Below are positions 44,498 to 56,933 of a stretch of DNA of 64,000 nt, piece by piece. The stretch covers positions 1,922,001 to 1,986,000 of the forward strand of contig NC_089392.1 of assembly GCF_003171515.1 (NCBI RefSeq), written 5' to 3'. This stretch comes from Pyrenophora tritici-repentis (Eukaryota; Ascomycota; Dothideomycetes; Pleosporales; Pleosporaceae). Position 1 is the first letter of the stretch. Each line of letters begins with the position of its first letter. The notes under the pieces are model-generated. The model saw only the letters and a list, made by a program, of their open reading frames with translations, did no database searches and was not told the DNA's origin. A program made the position numbers and the translations under genes.

Positions 44498-46618
44498 ATG
44501 CCGCATCTACCTATAGTTTCCAAACATCGTAGGACCTCTCTGACAAGTGCGTCATACCCTGGCTCCCGGCTACACCGGGTACCTTTCAAGAGATGAATAT
44601 ATTGGACTGAGGCTGATACGTAATCGTGTACCCAGGTAGCCGCGCTTCCTCAATAGACGAGACGCGCCGACACGATGGGGGTGACGAGGTCACCAAAGAA
44701 GACGAGACCGTCATGGATTCGGAGCAAGGCAACAGTAAGTCTTGCCGTGACAGTCAGATAATGGGCAAAGAAAAGCCTGGCTAACCCGCTGTCTTCAGTG
44801 CTCTCCCATATCATATCGCAACTACGACCTGGTGCCGATCTAAGCCGGGTGACGCTGCCTACATTCATTCTCGAACCGCGGTCGATGCTGGAACGAATAA
44901 CAAAGTGGGTCAAGTCGTTAGCTGAGTACGGGCAAAATATGCTGACTGCCAGCCCAGTTTCATGGCACATCCCGAGACGCTTCTTCCCATTACAGAGGTG
45001 CAGGACCCTGTGCAACGATTTGTAGCCGTGACAAAGTTCTACCTCAGTGGATGGCACATTAAGCCCCCGTATGCATACCCACCATCTTCGCTCGCCCATA
45101 TGCAACAGCTGATGTGAGTCTAGTGGAGTCAAAAAGCCGCTGAACCCTATACTCGGTGAGATCTTCACGGGCTATTGGGACTACTCCGATGGCACCAAAG
45201 GATACTACATTGCCGAGCAGACGTCACATCACCCACCCAAGTCGAGCTACTTTTTCATGGCACCCGAACACCACATCCGTATCGACGGCACACTCAAGCC
45301 TCGGAGCAAGTTTCTGGGCAATTCCGCTGCAAGTATGATGGAGGGTATTGCCGTTTTGCGACTTTTAAATACCGGTGAACGATTGTAAGTAACGCGCACT
45401 AATTGGACAACTGGAAAACTCACAATATTACAGTTTCGTTACACAACCCAACATGTACGCACGGGGAATTCTTTTCGGAACAATGAAGTACGAACTCGGC
45501 GACCACGCTTACATCAAGTGCCCCGAGACAGGCCTCAGTGCCGACCTCGAATTCAAGACCAAGGGTTACTTCAGTGGGACGTACAATGCCATCGGGGGTT
45601 ACATCAAGGATGCCAATGGCAAGAATTTATACGAGCTATCTGGTCAATGGAATGAGGAGATGTACATCAAGGATCTGACGGTAAGTTTACTATATGGCAA
45701 AGTTGAAGAAGTTTACTCATCATCATAGACTGGCAAGAAAGAACTCCTATTCGACGCGGCGCATACCAAGCACACACCTCCAATGGCCCGACCCTTGGAA
45801 GAACAAGATGAGCGGGAATCACAGAGGCTTTGGCGTGATGTGACAGAAGCTGTAAAGCGGAGAGACCAGGACGTAGCCACAGATGCGAAAGCCAAGATAG
45901 AAGACATGCAGCGGCAAGAGGCCGCAAAACGAAACAGCGAAGGCGTTGATTGGCATCCCCAGCTCTTCAGACGCGTCAAGGGTGGCCAAGGCGGAAGCGA
46001 GGAAGGCGAAGAAGATCTTGACTGGATCATCAATGCGAAAGTGTCAGTGGATATCTATAACTCACATGGGTTTTACTGACCGATTATAGCGACGGAAAGA
46101 CCCCCGAAGAGGTTGTGAAGCAAATCTTGCAGATTTACGCCATCCTGCCAGGGCAGAAGCCAGACAGACAGTTCAGCATTCCTTCGCGGACAAACGAAGT
46201 CCAGCATGCACAGACAGATGGAGCTACCCAACCGACCGAACAGTCAGTGCAGCCGGTGGAAGACATACCGTCCACACAATCTGAGACTACAAGCGTGCAG
46301 TCACAGCCCGCAGTCATGTCACAGCAGCAGCAGAGCGTAGGTCTCCCCACAAACTTCGACGGAACATCGACTCATGCCCCGCTTTCCAAACACAGCAGTC
46401 AACCGAACGACCCCAGTAACCCGTCTACGGTACCTTCCCAACAGGCCCACTCTGTACCAGATATCTCGCCTGAGAATCAGGGAAAGTTCGCGAAAGAACT
46501 GCCACCTAGCAAACTGCTAAATTCGAATCCTGCGCGAGAGCCCCGAAGAAATGATCTTCTGCGGAGGTTAGACAGTCAGACACAGGAGGAGGATAAATTT
46601 CATGACGCACATTCGTGA
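44498..46618 (+). CDS. Oxysterol-binding protein (OSBP/Kes1 family)
   Basis: Eight exons: 44498-44546, 44636-44734, 44799-44904, 44958-45068, 45124-45384, 45434-45680, 45729-46042 and 46090-46618; 571 residues. Introns are 46-89 bp and all junctions keep the frame. The lipid-binding barrel is typical of the short Kes1/Osh4-type class: a lid-like N-terminal region, [35 protein letters not shown], the signature EQTSHHPP at 153-160, and [11 protein letters not shown]. There is no PH or ankyrin domain. Such proteins exchange sterol and phosphatidylinositol-4-phosphate between membranes. A charged helical segment near 310-360 and a disordered Gln/Ser/Pro-rich tail of about 160 residues extend beyond the yeast protein. 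The start exon has 16 complete codons. Confidence 0.92.
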
Positions 46619-47297
46619 GTTATCTCCGGAAGGCGATGCCTACTATACCGGTGTCCAGAATTCGCTTTTGAATTTGAGGCTCATCCATCCTATTAATAGA
46701 GTTGTCGGGGTGACAAAATCGGAAAGGCGTTGCGGCATTAGAGGATGCTTTTCATCATGCATCCCGTTCTACAAGCACTGAAATCTTTGCGTCTTAGTTC
46801 TTTCCTCTTTCTCGACCCTTGGCTTCTTCTGTCCCTGCTCAAACTGATTTGCAGCTGGCGGCATGCAGGGCCTGGATTGATAGACCGTGCTTTGGATGCG
46901 TCTGTGACATTTAAGTGGATACAATACCGTTTCTGCATACAATTTGTATACCTTATACCCCTTTGCTTTTCCTGAGCAATAACGGAATGTTGGTCACTGT
47001 CACGTTCGCCATACTTGATGTGACTCTCCTGTTTATTCCATCGTCTGCCAGGGCAGAATATTGCTTTTTGACGGGCCTGTCTAGAACGCCCTCTACTAGA
47101 CGCCTCCGCGGAGCTAAGGTTGAGGTTGTTTGCCGTTGTGGATCTTGACGACTAATGACATCATTTTCACCGTGCACTCCTTAATCGTCCAATTGCCCAA
47201 CACAGGTTTTGATATCTAGTCGCGGATGATCGCGGTACATGGTGATGGTTACATTTCTGGTTAAATACCTCAAATAAATACTTCTTGTCTGTACACC
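46619..47297. other. Intergenic, same-strand genes on both sides
   Basis: Holds the 3' flank of the oxysterol-binding protein gene and the promoter of the potassium transporter gene. No gene recognised. Confidence 0.4.
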
Positions 47298-49685
47298 ATG
47301 CGCTCCTCATCGCCATGGTTGCGACTTGGCGATCCAAACGACAACGATAACTACAGCGGAAGCGAAAACGAGAATAACGACAACAGCGAGGAAGATATGC
47401 CAGACGCAATTGACGAATTGCGAAATCCACGGCAGGCCAAAGATGATTTTTACCAGTATTTGAAAGAAGAGGTGTTTAAGTTGAACTTTTACCGGGCGCA
47501 TATGTTGTACTTCGTTGTCGTTATTGGGATTTCTTCGGTTATTGTTTATGGACAGGGTCTTGCTAATGGGCCTGAGGAAGTTGGTGGGGCGCATTTGACG
47601 TTTACAAATGCGTTGTTTTTGTGTTGTAGTGCTATGACTACTACTGGTATGTTTTGATCTGGTTGGTATATGGGAAGATTGACGTGTACTGATATTGGTA
47701 GGACTTAATCCGGTTAACCTGGTGAGTATGCTGAACTCTATAAATGAGGGTTCATATGTTCATATCCCTGATTCTTTGAATGCGGTCTGATGTTAGGAAT
47801 TTAGGGAGATCTATCTGGATTCCAGCAAGCGACTTTTGCTGTGCTTATGATTATTGGGAATATACCGTTTGTCTCGACTGCTGTGGTGTTGATTAGGAGA
47901 GCGCTGTTTCGAAGAAAGATGGCGGATGTCGTGAAGCATTCACATACGATGCGACGGCTGGTGCAAGATGTTGAAGAGAATGGGCAGACGAATCATGAGC
48001 ATGATGGTAGTGGTGCTGCAAACTTGCGCCAACGAACGAACGCAGAAGGTAATAAACAGACTACCGGTAAACAAGCGCGGAGTAATAAATCATCTGAAGT
48101 GGCGATAAAGCCCGTACCACAACGACGTACGTACCACTACGAGACTGGCTTTGGATTCATCCCAACGCCTTGGGAGACGAAACTCGCTCGGGGTTTCTTC
48201 GGTGGGATCATCAATAGATTGGTAGGAGAGCTAAAACCAGAGCATCACGATTACGTCTCCTTCAAACCGCACCTCGACTCCAAAGGCCGTTTTCGGGACC
48301 TCAGCGAGGAAGAACGTATGGAACTTGGGGGTGTGGAATACCGCGCTTTACAAGCTCTCCTGTTGATTCTCGTCGGCTACCAAATCTTCTGGTATCTGGT
48401 GGGTTTTACTTTCTTCCTACCATATGCGTACCGTGGAAATATCAAAGGTGTACTGTACGAATTACAGCCCGGTGGCATCAACCCGGAGTGGTGGGGAGTC
48501 TTTGCAACTATCACTGAATTTGCGAATGGTGGACTTAACGTTTTGAACGCCAATTTCGTTCCCTTTAGCGGATACCCATACATCCTTCTCGTCGCGGGCG
48601 TCCTCGCTTTCGCCGGTCAAACGCAGTTTCCAATCCTTCTCCGTATTACAATATGGGCCATGCAGAAGATGGCACCGAAGGGATCGCGGTTCAAGAATAC
48701 CATGGGATTTCTGTTACAACACCCACGACGTTGCTTCATATACCTCTTCGGCAGTCGGGAGACACTGTATCTCTTCGCCACACAAACCGTCATCGATATC
48801 ACAGCCTGGCTCTGTTTCGAGATTCTCAACATAGGTATGCCAGATATTGAGGCTTTACCCACCGGAACACGTATCCTAGATGGCTTATTTCAGGCGACTG
48901 GACTGCGAACGAGTGGAGCATATGCAGTCACCATCAGCTCCCTTGCACCCGCCTGTCTAGTCGCATACCTGGTAATCATGTACGCCCCCCCCCATCAACG
49001 CCACCACCCCTCCAAAAAAACCAAAAAAAAAAACACATGACAGATACTCATACCGACCCATAGGTACATATCCATCTACCCTATGACCCTCACCCTCCGT
49101 AAAACAAACACCTACGAAGAACAGTCTATCGGCCTAGACCAACATTCCCGCAACGCCGCCGGCATATCCTCGCATCTTCAACGCCAACTCGCCTACGACA
49201 TCTGGTTCCAGTTTCTCGTCTTCTTCCTCATCTGCACCATCGAGCGGGGCCGTATTCTCCGCGCCGACCCCGGTTTCACCATCTTCTCCATCTTGTTCGA
49301 AGTCACATCTGCTTATGGCACTGTAGGCTTGAGTATGGGTGTTCCCGGCAAGGATTATAGTTTGTGTGGCGATTTTGCAGGTTTGAGTAAGGTGGTACTG
49401 TTGTTTGCTATGGTGAGGGGACGCCATCGCGGTTTGCCGCTGGCTATTGATAGGAGTATTTTGTTGCCCGGGGAGGAGTTAATGCGTAGGATGGATTGGG
49501 AGTTTAGTGCGAAGGGAGTGGAGGATCCCGGGGAGGAGAGGGAGTTGCGAGGGGATATTGAGGGAAGTGGGGTTAAGAAGGGGTGGGGGAAGGGGGAACA
49601 AGATCCTGAGGATGAGAGAGGGACGAAGTCTGGTAGTAATAGTGGGCAGCAGGATGAAGGGGTTGTAGCAGAACTTAGTTCGTGA
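47298..49685 (+). CDS. TRK1: Trk-type potassium transporter
   Basis: Exons 47298-47646, 47702-47721, 47805-48979 and 49064-49685; 721 residues. Exon 2 is a 20-nt micro-exon whose inclusion restores MTTTGLNPVNLGDLSG in the first pore loop. The fungal high-affinity K+ importer has four membrane-pore-membrane units, and all four pore loops can be seen: TTTGLN (about 114), ANGGLN (about 360), RTSGAY (about 488) and TVGLSM (about 602). A long charged loop follows the second unit start, and RGRHRGLPLAIDRSILLPGE comes after the last pore, as in Trk1/Trk2. The acidic C-terminal tail is cytoplasmic. The third intron is strikingly rich in C and A runs. It is shorter than yeast Trk1 but of normal length for filamentous fungi. 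Confidence 0.93.
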
Positions 49686-52600
49686 GTATCGTCGTAATTT
49701 CTTGAGATTGTTGACTCCAATATATATATCAAGTCACGAAAGCTACCACTTCCAAGCCAAATTCGAAGGCATCTAGGTGCTACGGAAACATCTCAAAAAA
49801 TACACACCAATTTGACTTCGTGCACTTCCAGATTCCTTTCAGACCAAAAGGTCCGCCACGAATTGCACATGGAGATTGCATTGCCCCTATACTTCCTGTG
49901 TCGTTTTGGGATCCGGTGCAGCGGTACTGTAAAACCGCAACAGCGGATATTTCTAAACTCCAATGTTTTCTCGCATACACCACGAAGCTCCCGTGTCACA
50001 GAAGATGAGATAACAAACAACATTCTCTGGGCGTCCGCCAGTGCAAACAGTCCACGAAAGTTGTGGCAAAGACTATCTCAAATCCCAGGTCATATCCGCC
50101 GGGCAATTACTACACTGAAGACCCTTAATTTTGAGATCATACACCTACAGATTTATTACGCCTCGTGCGTCATCATCCGCCATTGTCACATGACGTGACG
50201 ACAATGCATAGTGAACACGAACACAAATCACACACGCCCAACAACCCTGCCATTCCATCCAAACCCAAGCTTCTAGAAACAACACAACGCCTCAGGCTTG
50301 CATAACACACCTTGCAACAATCGGTGCATCCCATATCCGACCCAAAGCCTCGGCACCACGTCTTGGCCGCCGCATGATCATCAGACCTACGGCCTTCCTT
50401 CCAAATACTTCAAACCCAACATCACACATTCGCAAATACACAAGCCCATTTCCAAACCAGCGTAATCCGGATATGACCGAGCCCATAACTCAGTCACTGG
50501 GAAACCCAACTTCACGTTCACAATCTCCGTTCGGATCCGGGTTGCGTGCTGGTTGGTTGGGGTTTGCATGCATGAGCGAAGAAAAGAAGACTTGCAAGGA
50601 ACACATAATTGGAAAAGAAACGACACGGAAGACTAATTCCTTCCACCATCCATCAGCCCTACAGGAGAGGCCCTGGTTTGGGTGACATACCTAGGGCATG
50701 CAAAAGATGTGTATGTGCGCGATGCGACCGCCCGTCTGCAGCACAGCAAAGCCACACTTTATGCGCCTTGAAACTAAGGCGCCCACAGATCCCCGCTAGG
50801 TCTCAACCCCGGCTCGCATAAACATTGCCCACAATACCCTGGCTGACCATGTCCACATTCACGAATGGAAAGGAAGGGAAAGGTAAGGGTCGGTGACGCT
50901 ACTGGTGTTGTTGTCGGAGGGTCCATCTGTTTTGAGATGTGGGTTTGTGCGCGAATTCTACCGAGGCAGTGGTTATTGACGATTGACTTGTTCGCCGTCG
51001 CCGCCGCTGGTGGGTATATTGTGCATTGTTAGGGTTACGGCTTTCGTCATGATTCTGGCAAGCATGGGTGGCGGACGGAGGAGCAGGAAGACATGGCATT
51101 GGATACTTGTGCGAAGAGGATGGAAATTAGTATCCCGAGACTGATATTGTGGCGGCCTTGTACGCTTTCGAGCAAAGATCATCGGTCGGAGGACGGAGTA
51201 GACGAGGCGTCTGGTAAGTAAGTATGCAGGAACCGCGGGAGATGCACATACGTGCATGCTAATAGTGTTAATGATTGACACCCCTCCTCCGCTACCCTAC
51301 CTCGCTTCCCGCGGACGGACATGACGACCAGGTTCGGGGAAATTTTAAGAATAGAAGCACTGAGAGAGAGTGAAGATGATGAGGTAGGTATGCCGTTCTG
51401 CAAACGACAAGGGGCGGCGGGGAAGCTGAATTGAGAGAATTGTGTGCATGCCACCACGCTGGTATGTCATTCTTACCTTCCCCGGCGACCTGACCACTCC
51501 GTATTCGGAACTCGGACGGATAATGCAAGGCAGACATTCCATACTGCCAGCACTGCCAACACATACGTAGTATAACCCTAGAGTGCCGAATACGACCACC
51601 AAACCCTTGTATACAATGCATACAATCCACAAACCAATACTTCCATTCGGACCAACTCTCGCTCGTCCACCAACGCACACGCAACCCTTCCTTTTTCCCT
51701 CCACACGGCACAATTCTCGCTCTACCTACTTCCTCGCCCCATACTAACGATGACCTAAACCCTCCAGTCCCCCACTTCGACCACTTCCTCAACCATCGTC
51801 ACGATGCCCACCACCCTGTGCCCTAAAAAAAGTAACAACAACACGTTCCTCCATGCATCCCCCACTTTCACCACTTGCCCCTTCACAACACACCGAACAC
51901 TGCCTCACTGCCTCACACAACACACCCCATAACAGGCCCGACTCGCCATTATCGAAACCTCCACCAGCCGCCTTTCCGTCCGCCCGCCCACCTATCCACG
52001 TCAGCGGGCTCGGGCTCGCACTCGGTATCAGAACCAGCACAGCAAAGCCTTGGCACTGGCAGCGAGGGCGGCTGCTGGCATCCCCCATCTCAGCGCTAGA
52101 CCCAGCACCCGTTCAACGGCAACTTGTTCCCGCCATTGACACTCCAGCACAAAGTAACCAAAGTAGAGCACGGTTCAAGCAAGAACGGGTGTTTGACCAT
52201 GGTGCGGTAGCAAATGTTTCACAACGGGGGGTTTTCCCGTCCTCCTGGTTTGGGGCCTGCGGCTGAGACTGGGGTGGGGGGAACGTGAAATGCCGGGCCG
52301 AGGTGTGTGTGGGAACGGCACGAGGCAACGAACGAACGTTGGAAGGGCTGGGGGGGAAGGGAAGGGACGTTATCTGTCAAGATCGGTAGTTTGGCCTTTT
52401 GGCTGCCTTGACTTGCTGTGCCTTACCCGTTTCTTTTTCTAGAAGAGTTTCTCTTCGAACATGTGACTGGTGACTGCGTGTGTAGACACATACGGATACG
52501 GGGCAGTCCGTCATCTATCCCACTCCGTATATTTCCCCTCACAACGGCATTCCAAACAGAAATCCCCATTGAAAAAAGTGCGCTGATCGCATCCCACGAG

Positions 52601-53406
52601 CATAAAGTATACTGCCCATCTCTTCCCAAATCACCTCTTTACCTACCCGCCCGTGGCTGGGCTGGAAGGAAAGCTGACAGGCAAAAATTGCGCGCCTTAG
52701 AGGTAAGAGGTCAGGCATAACTGTCGTCGAGTTTGACATGTTCGCTTAGCGTGCTGGAACAGGTATAGTTACCCCTCCGAAGCGAGATGCCAGGACTACA
52801 GTTCGTAACAATATAACATCGCTGGTATTAACATCAAATCTATGATGCGTTCCCTAATTTCAAGATCTCAAATACAAGTAGTAATGCACGTCTTATATTG
52901 ATACTGCAAGTGTAGTGGAAATTGTAATATCTGGATTTTATCTAATGTTGAAAGATGTGTAATGCGTGCTAGCTACCCCAAAACCCATCTAGTTTCCTAA
53001 AACCCCGAGAAACCCAAACCCAAACCCCTGCCTAAAAATGCGCAAACGCTAGACAACATGCTTGCTTGAATTGTTTGTAGTGCAAAGTGAGAACCAAGAG
53101 AATGCGCCGAAGTTCGCCGATATAACAAAGATAATGCGCTTGTGAACGCAGGAGATTCTTGAAACCGAAACATGCAGTGTTTCAACAAGGAACCCGGAGA
53201 TATTTGCATGCCATGCTTCATTGGGACGTACCACCGTCGAGTTATAGAAGAAAATAATTGTTGGATTGAATAAGAGTAAACGAAAGTAAGAATGAGAAAT
53301 TGTTTTTGTCGTGCCGTGAGCCATATCGTGTTCCATGCGCAGAAGCTGTGACCAAAAGAGTTCATCGAATACAGAAAGGAGGTCGTGTTACATTGTCTTG
53401 ATACCT
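49686..53406. other. 3.7 kb gene-poor region
   Basis: The longest stretch without a recognised gene. Open frames of 100-166 codons occur on both strands (for example complementary to 51292-51792), but they overlap one another and show no motif or sensible composition. CCA-rich sequence lies around 51850-52000. It may hold non-coding transcripts or long untranslated regions; nothing specific can be supported. Confidence 0.4.
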
Positions 53407-54390
53407 CTACTCGTTGAGCAGGCTAGCAATGGGCATGTTGTCCCTGGGAGCAGAGCTCCAGGTACCAGCCCTTGGTCGTCCGGAAGAAGGAACGGGCATG
53501 GGGAGGACATAGGGCATGCGCTCAGGAGCCGAGACAGCGCTAATGTTCATGGGGTTCATGGGGCTGTAGTGCTTGGCGGGCTCGCTGTACGGCTGGTAGG
53601 AAGGCTTGAATGCAGGGTTGTGCATGATGCTACCGTCGGGAGAGGCCTCAGGAGTAGGAGGGCGGACAGCGTTGGAACCGTTGCGCCAGATCTCCTCGAG
53701 TTGAGCAGGAGAAACATCCGCACCGTAGTCAGCAGCAACGGTGGCCCAGAACTGCTGGCGGCGAGACTCGTAGATGGAGCGAAGGCGGTCAGTGTCGACA
53801 ATCTTGGGCTGATAAGCTACCTCGGTGTTGATGCGGAGACCGTTGTAGGGTTCAGGAGATTCACGGGGAGTGAGGGTGCGAGGCTTGGGCAGGAGGATCT
53901 TGTGCTGGGCACGGTTGGGGGAAGTACTGATTGAACCGGCACGGAGGTTGGGGCTGCCATTGTAGCTCAGGGGCGAGCTGTGACGCGAGGATTGAGAGTA
54001 GGCATCCTGGTCCATAGCCATGGCGTAGGCAGGACCAGTACCAGTAGAGCTGGTTGAGGCGTTTGAGCAGACGGAGCTGGTTCGCTTGCGGCGATGGCTT
54101 CCGTGGGAGAGCTGGTGGTAGTGGAGACGGCATGCAAGTTCAGTCTTCTTAAGGTGAGCAGCAATGTGCTTGTAGGGCATCTTTTGCATGCGGGTCTGAA
54201 GAAGGTAGGTTTCCTGTGGATGTTAGACTGGGTGTTGAGAAGTGAAAGCTCTGTATCGTACCTCTTCTTCGGACCAGGACCTGTTTCCACCCGCCGACAT
54301 CTTGCGGGATCGGAGGTTGGAAGTGTCGGAGGGGGACTGCGAGTTCATCTCGTGCAGAGGAGAGAGAACCTGGGGCTGGTGGTGAAGCAT
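53407..54390 (-). CDS. Myb/SANT-like DNA-binding protein (single repeat)
   Basis: Exons, in transcript order: 54390-54262 and 54213-53407; 311 residues. A single Myb-like helix-turn-helix occupies about 37-81: NRSWSEEEETYLLQT, then MPYKHIAAHLKKTELACRLHYHQLSHG. The second and third helices are the conserved part, and a basic HRRKR patch follows, possibly a nuclear localisation signal. The 48-bp intron falls inside the first helix, phase 0. The rest is Ser/Pro-rich with a second conserved-looking helix pair (DTDRLRSIYESRRQQFWATVAADYG, split here by a stretch ending VSPAQLEEIW) around 180-220. In-frame ATGs at codons 15 and 31 are alternative starts. I infer a nuclear regulator; targets unknown. 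Confidence 0.82.
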
Positions 54391-56933
54391 TGTAGGGACT
54401 GTAAATTCCGGGGTGTTGTTGAAAGTGATGTTGTTATTGTTGAAGTTTTCGGATTGAAGAATCGTCGAGTCGTGTCCGGTATGGGGGTCGGAGTATGGTA
54501 ATCGAGTTATGATGAGGCTGGCTCTGAAAAGAAGGTATTACACGTTGTGTTGGTAGAAGATAGATTGCGCAGCAATGTTGATTGTGGATTAAAGTGAATG
54601 TAGGGCAGCCCAAACCAGTGGGAAGTAAAAGAATGTATTACAAGGCTGCTAAGAAAACAAAAGACTGATGCCGATTGAACAGATGCGGTTGAGGCCTCGA
54701 AACTTGGGGCACTGGAGTAATTATAGAGTTGGGCCACCGAGCGATAAACGGGTCCGGATCAAGAACCACAGACCATGCTGGTGGCCGGTGGCAGTTTCTG
54801 AGATTGGCAACGTTTTCAAACCGTCGCTTCTGCAACTCGATTTCTGATCGGCACCATGGGGCAAAGTCGGCGTTCGCATCCAAAATGTTTAGAAGAACCT
54901 TGACACGAGACATGTTAAGCCTGAAGGGGAGCGGACCTGAGGTGGCATGCGATGTCGTTGCCTGGGGCCCTGAAGATCTAGAGCGGGACGCATAAACTTG
55001 TCAGCCTCATCGGGTCCCACGGGGGTAGTTTCAAAACCGCGCGCGTCGGACTTGCATCAGTTTTGACGAGGCGAATGGTTTGACAATGTTTGGCAAGCTG
55101 GAAACAAGCAGCGACCAGTGCCCAAGCGACGGCGGGCGCTAACTCAGAAGGCGCTGTGACAGATTGCGGGGGGGACAGTGCGCCCGGCTGTCTTGTTAGT
55201 AGCGACCAACAACACGGGCTGGGAGCGGCACCGCCTCTTGGACGACGCTTCTTGCTGAAGCTTTCATTAATGCTTTGCTTTGCTGGGAGCAAGCTGGGAC
55301 AGTGGTGAGTGGAGAAAACGCGCAACACACAGCGGCGCGGATGACGACGCTGTGAGACAGGCGAAACAAGCACGTTCGGAATGGCCCTGTTCCGCCATCG
55401 CATCAACACATCAGGCTCGCTATAAGGCCGAAATCGCTTGGCAGATCATGTGCAGAGCTACTGGCGGTCAGAGGGTGCGCTGTGGCAGAGCGGTTCGCTC
55501 AAACGCTTGTGGCTTATCGTGATACTGGCGCTGCATCAGGCCGCTGGAGGAGAGGGCTTGGCCCTCTGTGGAGAGGCAAAAGGCGTTGAAAAGGCATCAA
55601 TGGCCCATGAGGAAGCTATGGACACCAGCTTTCGCCATGCATCATGGCGTCGTCTGTTCCCCGCGCCTGGACAGCAATGGGCGCCAGAAGAGCTTGTTTC
55701 GCGACCTGCGACTGTTGCAAGCCGCTGCTGCAGTGGTTGTGTGGAGAAGACAGGGATGGCTCGCTGGTCGGCCATGAGAGGCAACGGGCTAAATAGCAGA
55801 GCGGTATGGCGCCATTGGTAGTGGTAGATGGGGTGTGGGTGAAGATGGCAGATGGCGAGATAGATTGCAAAGAGCAGACGCACTCGTCTGACGTGGTCTT
55901 GCCTGTGCGACCTTCGCCGTGGCAGTCGTGACTTCCCGGCCTTGGTGTTGACCGATGACAGATGGGAAGGTGCGGGCGTCGCCAGTGACGAGCTCGAGGA
56001 AAGAGCGCCCGGTCGATGCACGCTGCCCCGCTCCTTCCGCACGCGCGAACAACCTCGCGCAGTCACGACCAGCGACTACCTACTGTAGATACATGATCCC
56101 GTACACAACGGCACAGCAATCGCCCAGTCTGCGAACTGCGGCCTGCGTCTACGTACTCGCACTTGGCTCGACGACGCCTCCAAATGACTACGTCTGAAGT
56201 CACCTCACGTACGACGACTGTCATGGCACTCATGACAGCATCAAATCGTGACTCTCCCCCAGTCCGCTCCCCGTCGTTGGCTGCGTGTGCAGATGAACCT
56301 GTCGCGACACCCGATCGGGGAAGCTCTGCATGCCTCGCATGGACTCGTCGATGCAGGAAGCTGTCACGCGCTGCTCTCTCTCTCTCCGCCCCGTCCTCTC
56401 AGCTCCCGTCTGGCGGTCTCCGTAACCTTCAAGCCACCTGTTCATCAAAAAGCCTGGCCCTGGAGCCTGCCTGTTACCCCGCTTCTTGTCTGCAGCGCAT
56501 CGCCATGTACAGATACATGATGCATCACCCGCACTTGACCACCACAAATGTACCAATACTCGGGCTCCCCAGCACTGCCGCCTGACCCCGCCTGCACCCG
56601 GCCACTCAACTTCACAGCGTCTCCGTCGTCCTCCACCACCATGCCTCTGTAGTGCGCTCATTCGCTCGTCTGCCCCCAACCTGACCCTCTTGTATCCCTT
56701 GCTTGTACTTGATCTGCGCTCCCATCGACAGGCCATCTAGCGATCTGCCTACTGTACTTGAATATCATGATGATCTACCGCCTGAACTCTGACCGTCGTA
56801 CCCTTTGAACGCGGTTCTGAAGTTGCAATATACGAGCATGACATTACACTCTATAGCTGCACCCTGTTTTCCCCAGTGAAGCTGTCTCGTGTCGCTGTCG
56901 CCCGGCTTAGATCCTATCGCTGCGTCTACCGCC
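54391..56933. other. 2.5 kb divergent, partly GC-rich intergenic region
   Basis: Lies between two divergent Myb-type genes. Frames of 120-176 codons overlap on both strands around 55440-56740, which reflects GC richness rather than genes; none shows a domain. Probably long leaders and promoters. Confidence 0.4.

Noticed and set aside
51292..51792. 166-codon minus-strand frame in the 3.7 kb gene-poor region
   Set aside because: The composition is unlike a protein (many Trp, Gly and Cys), it overlaps a second frame of similar length, and no motif was seen.
55480..55560. Sequence GGCAGAGCGGTTCGCTC resembling the D-arm of a tRNA-Leu or tRNA-Ser
   Set aside because: No matching T-arm (GGTTCGA) or acceptor stem could be found at the right distance.
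55440..56740. Several overlapping frames of 120-176 codons on both strands
   Set aside because: They overlap each other, begin in poor contexts and have Arg/Ser/Pro-rich translations without any domain; GC richness explains them.
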